DNA of 40,439 bases from Paulinella micropora (GCA_009731375.1 BJOX01000115.1:740790-781228); one strand, 5' to 3'. Shown: positions 1 to 9,166, counted from the stretch's first letter. Translations and numbers: made by a program. The notes: generated by a model not told the origin, from the letters alone.

Positions 1-300
1 TCTCTCTCTTCTGCTCTCTCTTCTTTCTTGCGCGGAATTTGTCGCCAAATGTGTATGCGTGCGTATTTCCCGGGGAAAAAGAACGTGTGCCAGAACTGTG
101 CCCCCCCCCCCCCAATCAAAATTTTTGTTTCGGGCAAACGTCCCCTCGGGAGAGGCCGGGGGCCGGGAGAGGAAGGGAGGGGGGGGGGTTCAACTCTTCA
201 AGATTTCAATCCGATCTTTCGGAATTTGTCGCCAAATGTGCATGTGTGAGTATTCCCGGGAAAAAGGGAAAATCGCGCCAGAATTGTGCTCCCCCATCAA
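1..300. repeat. Two direct copies of a dispersed ~60-120 bp intergenic repeat
   Basis: A CT-rich tract leads into a unit with the core GGAATTTGTCGCCAAATG, then a purine/pyrimidine stretch ending in TTCCCGGGGAAA. Copies begin near 21 and 219. The similarity continues downstream: both are followed by a GCCAGAA(C/T)TGTGC motif, a C-run, ATCAAAA and TTCGGGCAAAC. Related copies occur at 4566-4985 in both orientations. No convincing gene overlaps this stretch; the open frames here are simply the repeat read through. Confidence 0.75.
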
Positions 301-406
301 AAAAAAAATTCGGGCAAACTTCTCCTTGATGCCGTCGGGGTCGTCAGTCTTCGTCGAAGCAATTCTTGGTATGCTTTTATGACGCAAACCAAAAAGTTTT
401 ATTAAA

Positions 407-598
407 TTAATATTTGAAAACAAGTATTTTTCTTTCTTTTTGTCCATTATTAAATAGCGGACGCCTGTAGCTGCAACTAGTTGGTAATCTCATTGGCCGC
501 TTCGCGGTCCAGCAGGAATCGGGCCAGCTCGCGGTGCAGACGGGCAGCGCCACCAGCGCAAGGCAGGCTAGCACGGGCAGCGCCATGCGTGCGAGCAT
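407..598 (-). pseudogene. Possible remnant of a secreted or membrane protein gene (signal-peptide end)
   Basis: The frame opens at an ATG at 598 (another at 586). It begins with a strongly hydrophobic segment (ALPVLACLALVALPVC) resembling a signal peptide, then loses protein-like character and stops about 37 codons later in an AT-rich stretch. The leader resembles in style that of the membrane glycoprotein on the same strand at 749-1471. It could be the 5' end of a truncated paralogue, with the rest lost. Support is weak: only the leader looks coding and no family is recognised. Confidence 0.3.
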
Positions 599-748
599 GC
601 CGCGCCGCCTCTGCGCTCCTGGGTCTCGAGCCACCTGCTCGCCTGCCAGCGCGCACGCGTCTCTTCGTCGGGGGAGTACTCTGTGATTTTTCCGCGGGTG
701 TGTCGGTCAGATTCTCCCACTTCTCGACAGACCTCTCGTGTGGAAGCC

Positions 749-1471
749 TTATGTTACTATGAAACTGTGTCTATAGATTAGTCCGCTAAAATTATATAAT
801 AACAACAGAACAATACCTACGAGTAGAAAACAACAACACCCCAAATTAAGGCTGTCTTCTTTGTCGCTGACTTCCCCTTCTTTGTCGCTTGTGTGTTGGG
901 ATGTAAGTCTAGCCATGCATTGACGATACCAGAGGCAGCCCAAGAAGCAGGATAAAATCATGGCTACGATGCCGAACGCTAGAAAAGCGACACGTTTTTT
1001 ATAGTCGTCCTCTTCCATGCATGCGAAAAGCAGTGCGTATGACACGTTGGAAGGTTTGCTCAGCAAAAGCTGCCAGGTAAACTCAAGGTCCTTCCACGAA
1101 TCCCGGCGGCGTAAATTCGTGAAAAAAATTTTGTACTCTAGTATTTGGCCCGTCCCCAGGCACTGATGTTCGTGTTCTTCGATGTACAAATCCCTGGTGG
1201 AGAGGGGAGAGGTCCCGCGCGACGTTCGAGCTTGGTAGTGCACGCCTCGTGGTTTTGAAACGCTGTAATTCAGGAAAAGGCTATAGCCGAGCAATAATTG
1301 GCAAGTTGGAGTGTAGACAAAGGGCTGGACAGAGCCTAGAGACAGAGTCCCGTTCGGGTGTTCCTCGAATTTCCACGCCAAGTCTGTTGGTTTGTGATCG
1401 CCGCATTGCGACGCTGCGGCGTCAAGTAGCAACAGACACGCCAAGATCGAAACCAGAGCTCGCCGCCTCAT
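749..1471 (-). CDS. Membrane glycoprotein: signal peptide, ectodomain, two C-terminal membrane segments
   Basis: About 240 residues. The ATG at 1471 was preferred over the upstream frame because it starts directly with a signal peptide (MRRRALVSILACLLLL, then AAASQC). The ectodomain (~22-160) has several cysteines and N-glycosylation sequons (NGT, NYS, NVS). Hydrophobic segments lie at ~162-182 (FLAFGIVAMILSCFLGCLWY) and ~213-232, separated by an acidic, serine-containing loop (SDKEGEVSDKEDS). The layout closely matches the gene at 35280-36044, although sequence identity is low. Role unknown; a virion or infected-cell surface protein is plausible from architecture and context only. It is transcribed away from the gene cluster that begins at 1696. 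Confidence 0.6.
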   Translation of the reverse strand: MRRRALVSILACLLLLDAAASQCGDHKPTDLAWKFEEHPNGTLSLGSVQPFVYTPTCQLLLGYSLFLNYSVSKPRGVHYQARTSRGTSPLSTRDLYIEEHEHQCLGTGQILEYKIFFTNLRRRDSWKDLEFTWQLLLSKPSNVSYALLFACMEEDDYKKRVAFLAFGIVAMILSCFLGCLWYRQCMARLTSQHTSDKEGEVSDKEDSLNLGCCCFLLVGIVLLLLYNFSGLIYRHSFIVT

Positions 1472-1695
1472 TGAGGGCGGCAGGGGGGTTTTGTATGTTA
1501 TACTACTCACTCTCAGGTAGGAGGAGGGGGAGGAAAGGCGGGGTTGGGGAGGTCTAAGGCAGGGATCGTGTCCTGCCCCCCCCCCCCTCGAGAGTGGATG
1601 AACAACCAGAACCGCAGAAAATTTCACGCAAAAACCGGCTAGCAAAATTACACGCAAGGCACGAGCGCTTAGACCCGTGAAAAGGGGAATTTCGC

Positions 1696-2754
1696 GTGTA
1701 TCTGCGCTTGGCAGAGGCGTGCTGGCTGCCCACGCTCGAAAGGTCGATCCGTGGAGGAGACTTGGTCCTGACCAAGAGCGGCGCCGACGTGCTGGTCGCG
1801 GCCTACGGCAGCAGCTCCTCTGCCGGCAAAGTCTTTAGCCTGGGCCAACCCGGCGGCGGCGGCGACAACTCGACGTGGACACCAGGGGCGAACGACCCTA
1901 ACAGCCAGAGCGGAAACGCGAACCGAGCGATCGACCATAGCATTCCGCCCGTGGACATGGAAACAGCAAATGACAGAGAGCTGGACACCAAGCAAGCCGA
2001 GCAGGAACTCTTGTATTATGCCATGAACGGGAAAACTCTGCCCAAGGGCCAGGAGAGGGAGAGCCTGAACATGCTGCGCGTGGGCATCCTGGAGGCTATG
2101 CGCAAGCGAAACATGGGCGTCAACGACAGAGAGCTGCTCGACAGGGGCAAGCCCGAGGAAGCCAAGGCCTTCCTGCGAGAGGGGACCAAGAGTGTCATAG
2201 AGAGCATCCTGAAGGACCCAGAGAACAGGCAAAAGTACAAGGACAACCTGGCCGTCAGGTACTTGGCCAACTTGGTGCTGACCGCCACGGCCAAAAACAC
2301 CGAGGCGGACCTGGACTACAAGATCTTTCCGGACCAGCTAGGAGAGCTGCCCGAGAAGGACGTGCAAATCCTGACCAGCCAGAAGCTCACCTTTGAAGAG
2401 CGGCTCAAGGTAGTCCGGATGGCGCTGGCGTACGGCACCGACGAGTGGCACGACCAGAAGCTCGTCACCAGCCTCGACGAGGAGCCCTCTGTCCCGCTGT
2501 TCGAGGAGCTGCTGGAGCGCAAGACACGGAGCCAAGGACCCGTGGGCCCAACCGAGAAATCGCGCACGCTGCACGAAATGATCGACCAGGCCTCCGAGCG
2601 CATCCAGGCAGAGGGCGGGAGGGGCAAGAAGCTGATGAAGGAATGGCACAAGGTTTTGTCTAAGCTAGGCATCAAGCTCGTGAAGCTAAACAGCAAGAGA
2701 AAGGACATGGCAGAACCGAGTAGTGCGCCGAACAAGAAGCGGAAGAACAATTGA
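1696..2754 (+). CDS. Unrecognised, mostly helical protein with basic C-terminal tail
   Basis: About 350 residues, GC-rich. The frame is open from a stop at 1678 but the first codons give no ATG, only a GTG at 1696; the first in-frame ATG comes about 90 codons later (after IPPVD). The true start may therefore be frameshifted or missing. The N-terminal third is Gly/Ser/Asn-rich; the rest is charged and helical (for example LNMLRVGILEAMRKRN and LTFEERLKVVRMALAYG). The C-terminus ends in a lysine/arginine cluster (APNKKRKNN) that could be a nuclear localisation signal. Forty-two bases separate it from the next plus-strand gene; four such genes follow in a compact array. No family recognised. Confidence 0.6.
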   Translation: MYLRLAEACWLPTLERSIRGGDLVLTKSGADVLVAAYGSSSSAGKVFSLGQPGGGGDNSTWTPGANDPNSQSGNANRAIDHSIPPVDMETANDRELDTKQAEQELLYYAMNGKTLPKGQERESLNMLRVGILEAMRKRNMGVNDRELLDRGKPEEAKAFLREGTKSVIESILKDPENRQKYKDNLAVRYLANLVLTATAKNTEADLDYKIFPDQLGELPEKDVQILTSQKLTFEERLKVVRMALAYGTDEWHDQKLVTSLDEEPSVPLFEELLERKTRSQGPVGPTEKSRTLHEMIDQASERIQAEGGRGKKLMKEWHKVLSKLGIKLVKLNSKRKDMAEPSSAPNKKRKNN

Positions 2755-2796
2755 TTCTTTTTTTTGTTGTAAGTTTGTCATTAAAAAAAAGCCGGG

Positions 2797-3060
2797 ATGC
2801 ACCACTTGCAGAGCTTCAACCCGCAGCTCGCGCTAGCGCTAGGCAAACTGAACGAAAAGGAACTGAGGCAGGCCGGCCGCAAGTGGCAGAAAGAGGCACA
2901 GGCCGAGCAGAAAGTGCTCGAGGCCCTGCACAACACGGTCGAGGAGGCACCGCTCGAAAAGATTTTCCCGCCGCCCAAGGTGCAGGACGCACAGATCCTG
3001 CTGAAAATCTCGCCTGAACAGGCCAGGCAGTGCGAAGCGGCCCTGAACGGCGCCAAGTAA
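2797..3060 (+). CDS. Small charged helical protein
   Basis: 87 residues, starting at the ATG that follows an AT-rich spacer of about 40 bp. It is rich in Gln, Glu, Lys and Ala, with heptad-like spacing in the first 50 residues (ALGKLNEKELRQAGRKWQK), consistent with a short coiled coil, then a proline-containing segment (FPPPKVQD). No cysteine pairs, signal peptide or membrane segment. It sits in tandem between two other unrecognised plus-strand genes with similar AT-rich spacers, a compact viral-style arrangement. Function unknown. Confidence 0.55.
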   Translation: MHHLQSFNPQLALALGKLNEKELRQAGRKWQKEAQAEQKVLEALHNTVEEAPLEKIFPPPKVQDAQILLKISPEQARQCEAALNGAK

Positions 3061-3110
3061 AAATTTTTTTTATTCTCTGGTGGCCCTATTTAAACAAAAA
3101 CGGAAGAACG

Positions 3111-3714
3111 ATGGCCGCCCCACAACGAGGACCCGTGCGCCTGGCGACTACCACTGACGAGAAGTCGGGCGCGCACCTCAACGATGCAGTGGAGCACGGG
3201 ACTCAAACTGACCCCGTGGTCAAAACGGATGCCCTGGCCACATCGAGCATCATTTNNNNNNNNNNCACTCAACGGGATCCCCGAGGCCCAGCTGGATGAC
3301 ACGACGCGCCACATGAAGGGCATCGCCCAGCGCCTGAGCAAGAACAGTCTGGCGTCGTGGTACAAAGGTGCCGTTCTGCTTGTCGGTACCGCGACCGAGA
3401 TCGATGAAGTCTACGGGGTAGACTTCACGAATGCCAACTGCTACGAGGCCAAGGGTGAGCGTAAAACTATGAAGCCCTGGTTGACCGAACTCAGACGTAG
3501 TTATGGTAACGACTGGAATGGTTGTATGCAAGCGGCCAGAATGATTGAAGAATACCAGGCCTCGAAAATGCGCGACGAACAGTGGAGCCTCATCCCTTCG
3601 GTCTCTGCCTTCGAGCGCGAGGACGGCAACGTGCGCGGCTGGGTCGGCATCAACAGGGCCAGCAACGAGCCTATTGGTGCACCTGGAGGCGGAGGCAGAG
3701 GCGGACGTGTATAA
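3111..3714 (+). CDS. Unrecognised protein, interrupted by a 10-N assembly gap
   Basis: The ATG at 3111 opens a frame (MAAPQRGPVRLATTTDEK) running into the gap at 3256-3265. After the gap a different phase stays open to a stop at 3714, so the gap is probably not exactly 10 bases and both parts belong to one gene of about 200 residues. The C-terminal part has a compact mixed alpha/beta look (SWYKGAVLLVGTATEID, KPWLTELRRSYGNDWN) and ends in a Gly/Arg tail (GGGGRGGRV) that may bind nucleic acid. Fifty bases follow the previous gene. No family recognised. Confidence 0.55.
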
Positions 3715-3753
3715 CAAAAAAGAAAGTTGTGAGTCCCTTCTTTTGTATAACTG

Positions 3754-4339
3754 ATGGACCCCTTTGCCAATCTCGAGCCACCGGCCGCGGAAGACGGCAA
3801 GCAAGAGCTGCCACCAGAACAAGGGGCTGCAGCTCCTCTTCCGGCTCAGCCCCCTCTCAAGAAAAGACGGCGCGTGGCAGCCAAAGAACGCCAGCCGCCG
3901 CAGCCGACGCAGCCGCGGTTCGAGGAGGCGGTGCGTGGTGTAGCCGCTGGCGCGACTGCGCGCGCCGCGGGGGCCGTCCGCTCGTACGTACCAGGTCTTT
4001 GCGCTGGCTCCCTGCGGCAGCTGCGAGGATTGCCAGCAGGAGGCAGCCCAGCTGCGCAAAAAAGAAAACAAAAACACTTGCTGCCACGAGCACGGTGGCA
4101 GTGCTGCGGCCGCCGAGCCCCCTGCTCCCAGCAGCGCGGCCGCCTGGGCCGAGAACGTCGCGCGGCTAAACCCCGAGCTCTGGCCCGACGCCGAGGACAA
4201 GGGCGCCATAGCCTCCGCACTGGCCGCCCTCGACAGCCTGCGCGCAGCTAAAGGCCTGCCCGCTCTGTCGTCGCGAAATCGAACAATTCGTGGTTCCCGT
4301 GTAAGACCCCCATTGAGAGTTCTAATCAATTTTTATTAA
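3754..4339 (+). pseudogene. Probable frameshifted gene with nuclear-type basic motif and Cys-rich segment
   Basis: The ATG at 3754 starts a proline/glutamine-rich protein with a strong basic motif (PLKKRRRVAAKERQ), like a nuclear localisation signal. From about 3992 another phase looks far more protein-like than the first: it has a cysteine cluster (APCGSCEDCQQE, then CCHEH) and a helical C-terminus (ALAALDSLRAAKGLPALSS) and ends at 4337-4339 in the AT-rich TTTTTATTAAATAG. The simplest reading is one gene of roughly 190 residues with a one-base shift between about 3945 and 3990. Alternatively the first frame alone, ending at 4251, is the gene. No family recognised. Confidence 0.4.
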
Positions 4340-4697
4340 ATAGAAAAAAAAGTTGCTCTGCTGCTGAAAGGGACCGCGGCTCCGGCGCATCCAGCGGCTC
4401 CTGGCTACAAATGTGAGCCAAGCGAAATTAATAAAAATTTTGTTGCAGTTCTTGGCGCCCTACTTCAACCATGCTTCCTTCTTCTCCCTTTCTTAGTTCG
4501 CCGTGCCAAGATTAAGATTTTGTCAGGGATACTTTTTTCAATTTTTTCTTGTACACCGGCGAAGCGCGCCCCTGCCCCCTGGGAAATACGCACACATACA
4601 CATTTGGCGGCAAATTCCACGTAAGAAAGAAGAGAGAGAGAGAGGAGAGGAAAGGAGGGAGGAGAATGGGGGGCGGGGATGGGCGCCTCCCCCCCTT

Positions 4698-4735
<38 letters not shown>

Positions 4736-5179
4736 ATTTCTTCTTTCTTGCGCGGAATTTGTCGGCAAATGTGCATGTGTGAGTATTCCCGGGGAAAGGG
4801 GGAAGGCGCGCCAGTCTCTTTGGTTGGGCAAATTTTTTTTCCTGATTTCATATTTTTTGCTGACTTTGTGCGCGCTTGCCGAGCCATGGCACCAACAGGG
4901 CGGGGGCAGGGCGCGCTTTTTCCCTTTTTGCCCGGGAAATACACACCCATGCCCATTTTTCGACAAATTCCACGCAAGAAAGAAGAGAGAGAGGAGGAGG
5001 GAGAAGAAAAACGGGGGGAGGGGGGAGAACGGGGGGGGGGGGGGGGCCCCCCCCCCCCCCCCCGGGGGGNNNNNNNNNNCCCCCCCCCCCCTCCCTCCCT
5101 CCCTTTTCCCTTCTCGCCCCTCCACACAGCACGGTAAAGCGCGTGTTGTCTACACTTTCTCGGCGTTGTACGCTCCGGA
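4340..5179. repeat. Intergenic inverted-repeat cluster with CT/GA tracts, G/C runs and an assembly gap
   Basis: No convincing gene in this ~840-bp stretch. It holds three copies of the dispersed repeat also seen at 1-300: inverted at about 4566-4636, direct at 4741-4800, inverted at 4926-4985. Each is flanked by CT or GA tracts. The first two copies and their tracts face each other across a G-run/GGCGCC/C-run centre at about 4665-4700 and would form a long hairpin. The third copy leads into a G-run, a C-run and the 10-N gap at 5070-5079. Confidence 0.75.
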
Positions 5180-5260
5180 ATGCTTGCTAAGAAGCGAAAC
5201 GGCAACTCCAAACGCCGGCGCGTAACACCCGTAACACCGTACTCGTGCTTGTTGTTCACG

Positions 5261-6028
5261 ATGCCCGGCTGCCTCTGGCCCTTGGTCAGAACCTACTTGG
5301 GAGAGGACCGGCTGGCCGGCCTAGCCCTGGCCTGCAAGCGACTCTCGGCTCTGTGCGGGCGTCAGTCTTTCTGGCAGGGCTTCAAGCCACCGGAGTTTAA
5401 CCTCTACAGGTCAGAAGACCGCAAAATCTTGGCTGTTTTTCGGGGTGCCTGCCTGGAAACCCAGACAAAGATCTCTGCTGTGTGCGGCTGTGACGACATC
5501 GAGGCCAGCACGGCCTTGTTGCGCAACATCCACGTACACAACCTGTACTGCAGTGGTCACGAAACCTTGGGGTATTATCCCGGCCTTGCTTCGCTCTTGT
5601 CGGTAGTGGCCTCCGTGCACAAGCTCTGTATCAATGGAGCGTCGGACGACGTCGATGTCGCCAGCGCGCTACGGGGCTTGCAGGCACCTGCTACGATCTC
5701 CGAGCTAACGCTGCTGGCAGTCATGCAGCTGACGAACGATACGTTGGCGGCCGTTGCACAATTCCGGTCACTCGTTCACCTCAGCCTCCACCCTTGCAGG
5801 CGGCTGACGGCAGCGGGCTTCGGACATTTGCGCTCGCTCGCCCGGCTCCGCAAGCTCCACCTAGATTCGTGCACGCTGGCCGATGACGACGCTCTGGGCT
5901 TTCTGCCGGGCCTTAGCGAGCTCCGCGTTCTGGCCCTGGGGTACGAGGGCCGCGTGGCAGCTGCAAATCTACGACACATTTCGTTGTGTCGCAAGCTCCG
6001 GCAGCTTCGTATCTCGACTCTTTCGAGA
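5261..6028 (+). pseudogene. F-box/leucine-rich-repeat protein, 3' end cut by a microsatellite
   Basis: The ATG at 5261 (or one at 5180 with a basic leader) begins with an F-box-like segment (WPLVRTYLGEDRLAGLALACKRLSAL, given by its first and last motifs LVRTYLG and ALACKRL). Leucine-rich repeats follow from about residue 120 (ISELTLLAVMQLTNDTLAAV, LVHLSLHPCRRLTAAGFGHL, LRKLHLDSCTLADDDALGFL). F-box/LRR proteins normally act as substrate receptors of SCF ubiquitin ligases. At 6029, mid-repeat, the frame runs into a TGTATG microsatellite and then AT-rich viral DNA, so the 3' end is missing. Similar F-box-like genes lie at 29640 and 31266. Confidence 0.65.
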
Positions 6029-6137
6029 TGTATGTGTATGCGTATGTGTATGCGTATGTGTATGCGTATGTGTATTGTGTATTGTGTATGTGTATTGTGT
6101 ATGTATATTGTGTATGTGTATGTGTATGTGTATTGTT
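6029..6137. repeat. (GTATGC/GTATGT)n microsatellite at a composition junction
   Basis: About 110 bp of GTATGTGTATGC-type units degenerating into TATTGTGTATGTG, lying exactly between the cut F-box/LRR gene and the first AT-rich viral fragment. The complementary repeat type (ACATACGCATAC, then CACAATACACAT) occurs at 10783-11097. Confidence 0.85.
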
Positions 6138-6410
6138 TATCTCGCGCGGTATGTTTTGGAGAGATAATGAGCCTACAGCATTAAATCTACCTTTGCCTCC
6201 ATTTTGCCGATACACTACAGAGACTTTATTGTTGAATACTTTTTGAATATATTTTTTTAGCAGTGTTATAGGACTTCCGTCTTTGAAACATTTCTCTCGC
6301 AGTTGGCCTTTTAAGTTATCAAAATTGTTAATAATATAGGATAGTTTGTTCGCATCAAACAACTCCTCTTTGTTAATAAACTGAGTGTGGGTTGCCTCCT
6401 CAACATCCAT
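6138..6410 (-). pseudogene. 5' fragment of the TVpol-SF3 helicase gene
   Basis: From the ATG at 6410 the frame encodes 91 residues with the N-terminal part of a virophage/PLV-type TVpol domain: NKLSYIINNFDNLKGQLRE, then GRFNAVGSLSLQNIPREI. At 6138 sense stops abruptly and microsatellite begins. The next residues expected in this family (a basic segment leading to a D-x-D-x-x-x-x-H-P motif) are exactly those that begin the coding sequence at 18499 on the same strand. It is therefore the detached first exon-like piece of the gene at 16349-18499, separated by rearrangement rather than by an intron. See the corresponding finding. Confidence 0.75.
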
Positions 6411-6593
6411 CTATAATAAAGTTATAAATTTTTTTGTGTGGTCGTAAATTATATGTAGTATTCTTATAGATACTATATATATAATAAATATATTTCTCTT
6501 GGCTTTAAATAGAAATTAAATATAAGATAGACCCGTATTTTGGACAAAAAAAGAACATTAACTTATAAAAATATTTTAAGATGAGTATATAAG
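6411..6593. promoter_or_regulatory. AT-rich divergent intergenic region
   Basis: About 180 bp between the minus-strand TVpol fragment and the plus-strand small gene at 6594. It contains TATA-like stretches (ACTATATATATAATAAATATA) and the 13-mer AATATAAGATAGA at about 6519-6531, which recurs at 15007-15019 in front of a plus-strand gene. A promoter role is inferred from position only. Confidence 0.4.
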
Positions 6594-6776
6594 ATGCCCA
6601 AAGGTAAGAAGGCTAAACATGAACGACGGAGTATGAAACATGATAAAACCATATTTTCTAGGATAGCCCATGCTCATGATATAGACAGACATAAGCTTAA
6701 TTATATGCAACGTGTTGCTTCACTACTTAGTAATGAAGACATTGATGTATCCTTAGCGAGAGACATCACTCTTTGA
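6594..6776 (+). CDS. Small basic protein
   Basis: 60 residues from an ATG preceded by AT-rich sequence (GAGTATATAAG). Strongly basic N-terminus with histidines (MPKGKKAKHERRSMKHDK), then a helical segment (RHKLNYMQRVASLLSNED). No zinc-binding pairs or membrane segment. Its 3' end overlaps the convergent GIY-YIG gene by 24 bp, as in compact viral genomes. Function unknown; a small nucleic-acid-binding protein is possible. Confidence 0.5.
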   Translation: MPKGKKAKHERRSMKHDKTIFSRIAHAHDIDRHKLNYMQRVASLLSNEDIDVSLARDITL

Positions 6777-7556
6777 AATATGACCTTTTGTTCTATTATG
6801 TGTATTTAGAGCCGTCTCGCTTACTCCTGCAAAACTACATGCTTCACAATAATATTTTTTGCTTTCTCTTATTTTGTCAAGTTCTTCTTTTTTCTTTCTC
6901 AACAAAACATCCTTGTTTTTGTCGTAATATAATTTTTGGTATGCTCTGATTTGGTCTTTTTTTACATCATAATATTTTTTGTGATATTCTTCAAGATATT
7001 TTTTATTGTATTCCAGTTGTTTCTTTTCTTCATCGTTTTTAAAAACTCGTTCTTCAAATTTAATCCATTTTCTGTCTTCATTTGGGGTTCCCGCTCCTTG
7101 AGCCGTGTTTGTATTCAGTGTTGGTTTTAGTTCGCCTATATATTTTTGTTCTAATTCTCTCTGTCTATCAATGCTGTGGTTTTCTACTGGCTCTTCATGA
7201 ATCAACACGCATTTAAAATTTTCAATCCCTTTGTTGTTCATATGATTATATAACTTTCTATTAACGCCTTTCTTAGCGAGCGATTTATGGTGGCTAAGTC
7301 TGGTATATAAATGTTGTTGTAGAGTGCTACCTATGTAAAATTCTTTGTCATTTTCATCTATGGCATTAAACAATTTATAAACTTTGTAAGTCTTTGTTTT
7401 TTCTTTCATGATTTTTTTCTTCTTCTTGTGCTTCTCGTAATACTTCTTGCTCCCCTTTCTGTACATCTCGGGCTTTCGTTTTGCGTATTCTCTCTGAGAC
7501 TTTTTACGCGCCTCCAGTCTCTCTTCGTCCGTCAAATACTTGAGTGGTGGTGGCAT
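6753..7556 (-). CDS. GIY-YIG endonuclease with C-terminal zinc finger
   Basis: 267 residues from the ATG at 7556. A lysine-rich N-terminal region (~1-55) precedes a GIY-YIG nuclease domain (~58-145): VYKLF and FYIGST form the two-strand signature, TRLSHHKSLA carries the conserved Arg, and a Glu-rich helix (RQRELEQKYIGELKPTLNTN) carries the metal-binding Glu and the following Asn. The C-terminus ends in a C2H2-like finger (YYCEACSFAGVSE, then HNRTKGH). Such nucleases are common in giant viruses, virophages and PLVs, often as homing-type enzymes. Upstream (7557-7600) is a TATA-like ATAGTATATATACTATG palindrome. Intact in length, with no break seen. Confidence 0.85.
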   Translation of the reverse strand: MPPPLKYLTDEERLEARKKSQREYAKRKPEMYRKGSKKYYEKHKKKKKIMKEKTKTYKVYKLFNAIDENDKEFYIGSTLQQHLYTRLSHHKSLAKKGVNRKLYNHMNNKGIENFKCVLIHEEPVENHSIDRQRELEQKYIGELKPTLNTNTAQGAGTPNEDRKWIKFEERVFKNDEEKKQLEYNKKYLEEYHKKYYDVKKDQIRAYQKLYYDKNKDVLLRKKKEELDKIRESKKYYCEACSFAGVSETALNTHNRTKGHISKSDVSR

Positions 7557-8351
7557 GTTAATATCTTATATATAGTATATATACTATGTTTAAATAAAAA
7601 TAGAAAATTACCTTCACTTTCAATTCACGCTCTCCCGACGCTTCCGTATTGTTTGCCCCGCGGTTTAGTCTGGTGGCGTTAATCGCCTTCAACTGCTTCT
7701 TTTTGCCCCGTCCTTAAAGTCCTTTTTTTTTTTAAAAGTCCCCGAAAACCACAAGGACACCCTAGAAGCGGTATTTTATCGTAATTCTAACTCCGCCCAT
7801 ATTACCACACGCCCCATCCTTACTTCCTTATTATTTTTATTAACATTATTATTATAAAAAGAGGGTATGTAAAAGAGGATTTAACCCCATTTGACTGAGT
7901 TTAACCCCCCGTCCTTAAAAAAGTCCCCGAAAACCAAAAAAATTGGCCGACCCCCCCCCCCCCCTTTATTGTCCATAATACCATTTGGCCGAGGGGGGTA
8001 ATGTTGAAAATGAAAACAAGGGACTACATCCCCCGATAGTTTAAATGAAGACATTTTAACGAAATAAGCCCCCTACACCTATTGTTTAAGTCCTTGTGAG
8101 TTGGCGGATCCTTGTTTCCATAAGTACCCTTGATTTACCAAAACAGCAAAATATGCTCTCCTATTCATCGCGGGTAATAAACCGATTGAAAACTTGGCCT
8201 CCAAAACATGAAAAAAATTGATTTTTTTTTTACATTTTCAAAACTTTTTCACATTTTTGAGAAAAAAAATGAAACAATAAAATGAACCATCTTAAAAAAA
8301 AATGAACAAAAACAAGGACTTATTGAAAAAAATAAGGACACCTAGCAAGGT
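7557..8351. other. Non-coding AT-rich stretch with duplicated segments
   Basis: No credible gene. It holds two copies of a CCCCGTCCTTAAA...AAGTCCCCGAAAACC segment (7706-7750 and 7908-7935). At 7753-7799 a sequence resembles, base by base with scattered changes, the 3' end of the downstream zinc-ribbon-repeat gene (8334-8381). That suggests an old partial duplication and decay of a second copy. The remainder is poly-A/T and C-run sequence. Confidence 0.6.
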
Positions 8352-8783
8352 TTATTCTGCTGTAATTCGTCTTGCTCCACCGCACTCTGTGCAAACACAT
8401 CTTTGTCTCCTATGCTCACATATCTGGCTCCCACCGCAGTCCCTGCAAAGGTGTCTTTGTCTCTCGTGTTCGCACACTCCGCTACCACCGCAGTCCTTGC
8501 AAGTATATCTTTGTCTTTTATGCTCGCACATCTCACCACCCCCGCAGTCATTACATCTGCTTCTCCGCCTCTTATGCTCGCACATCGCACCACCACCACA
8601 TTCCGTGCATAAGGTTTTTCGTATATTATGTTCGCATTTAAGTCTAGCCCTCTCCGCTCTACCTTTTATTCTACAACTTTCACAAGTCTTCAACCTCCGC
8701 CCCTTGTCATTCAAGAATTGTGCCGGTAGTCTCCAACATCTACACTTACCGCACTTCTCATGTTTGACTTCCTCTGTTGCCAT
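8352..8783 (-). CDS. Cysteine/histidine repeat (CEH...CxxCGG) putative zinc-binding protein
   Basis: 143 residues. An N-terminal CxxC...CxxC zinc-finger-like region (KCGKCRCW, then CESCRIKGR) is followed by about five copies of a ~16-residue unit of the form CEHxxxRxxCxxCGG (CEHNIRKTLCTECGG, CEHKRRRSRCNDCGG, CEHKRQRYTCKDCGG, CEHERQRHLCRDCGG, CEHRRQRCVCTECGG). Each unit offers Cys-His-Cys-Cys ligands, so metal binding is likely. Repeats of this style occur in proteins of giant viruses and their satellites, where their role is not established. The ATG at 8783 follows a TATA-like TTTTATATATCG on the minus strand. Confidence 0.75.
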   Translation of the reverse strand: MATEEVKHEKCGKCRCWRLPAQFLNDKGRRLKTCESCRIKGRAERARLKCEHNIRKTLCTECGGGAMCEHKRRRSRCNDCGGGEMCEHKRQRYTCKDCGGSGVCEHERQRHLCRDCGGSQICEHRRQRCVCTECGGARRITAE

Positions 8784-8942
8784 CCCCCTTTTATATATCG
8801 TTTGTAAGTCTTTAATATATAAATCAAAAAAAACAATATCGTTATGGCTGAGCCGGTGCCACCACCAGACACCTAGGAGCGCTGGTCAAAAAGCCCACCT
8901 CCCGACTTTCGGTGAGGACAACTTTTCGCTTTTTTGTGGTGT

Positions 8943-9124
8943 GATCATTTATGTTGGATAGACAGGTCTATTTAACTATTAAATACAAGCACTAAAAAAG
9001 TAAAAAACCAACATTAGATATATAGAAAACATACATAGAAACTCAAAAACAAAGGTTTGATTTTAGAAAAATAAGATAGACTAAGCACACTAAGAGAGAT
9101 TTCAACGAAATTACAACAAAAAAC
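8943..9124 (+). repeat. Left arm of a perfect 182-bp inverted repeat
   Basis: Base-for-base reverse complement of 9167-9348 along all 182 positions compared, separated by a 42-bp AT-rich spacer (9125-9166) that contains the near-palindrome ATATATACTACGTATATAAT. No gene lies in the arms. They could be head-to-head terminal repeats, a foldback element or a palindromic assembly artefact. Confidence 0.9.
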
Positions 9125-9166
9125 ACATTTTATTTCATAAAATGATATATATACTACGTATATAAT

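Noticed and set aside
3250-4329. Long minus-strand frame of 359 codons
   Set aside because: It is antisense to two better supported plus-strand genes, crosses the 10-N gap and is arginine/alanine-rich as expected of GC-rich shadow frames.
4465-5259. Frames through the intergenic repeat cluster
   Set aside because: They encode CT/GA tract and G/C-run low complexity and cross an assembly gap.
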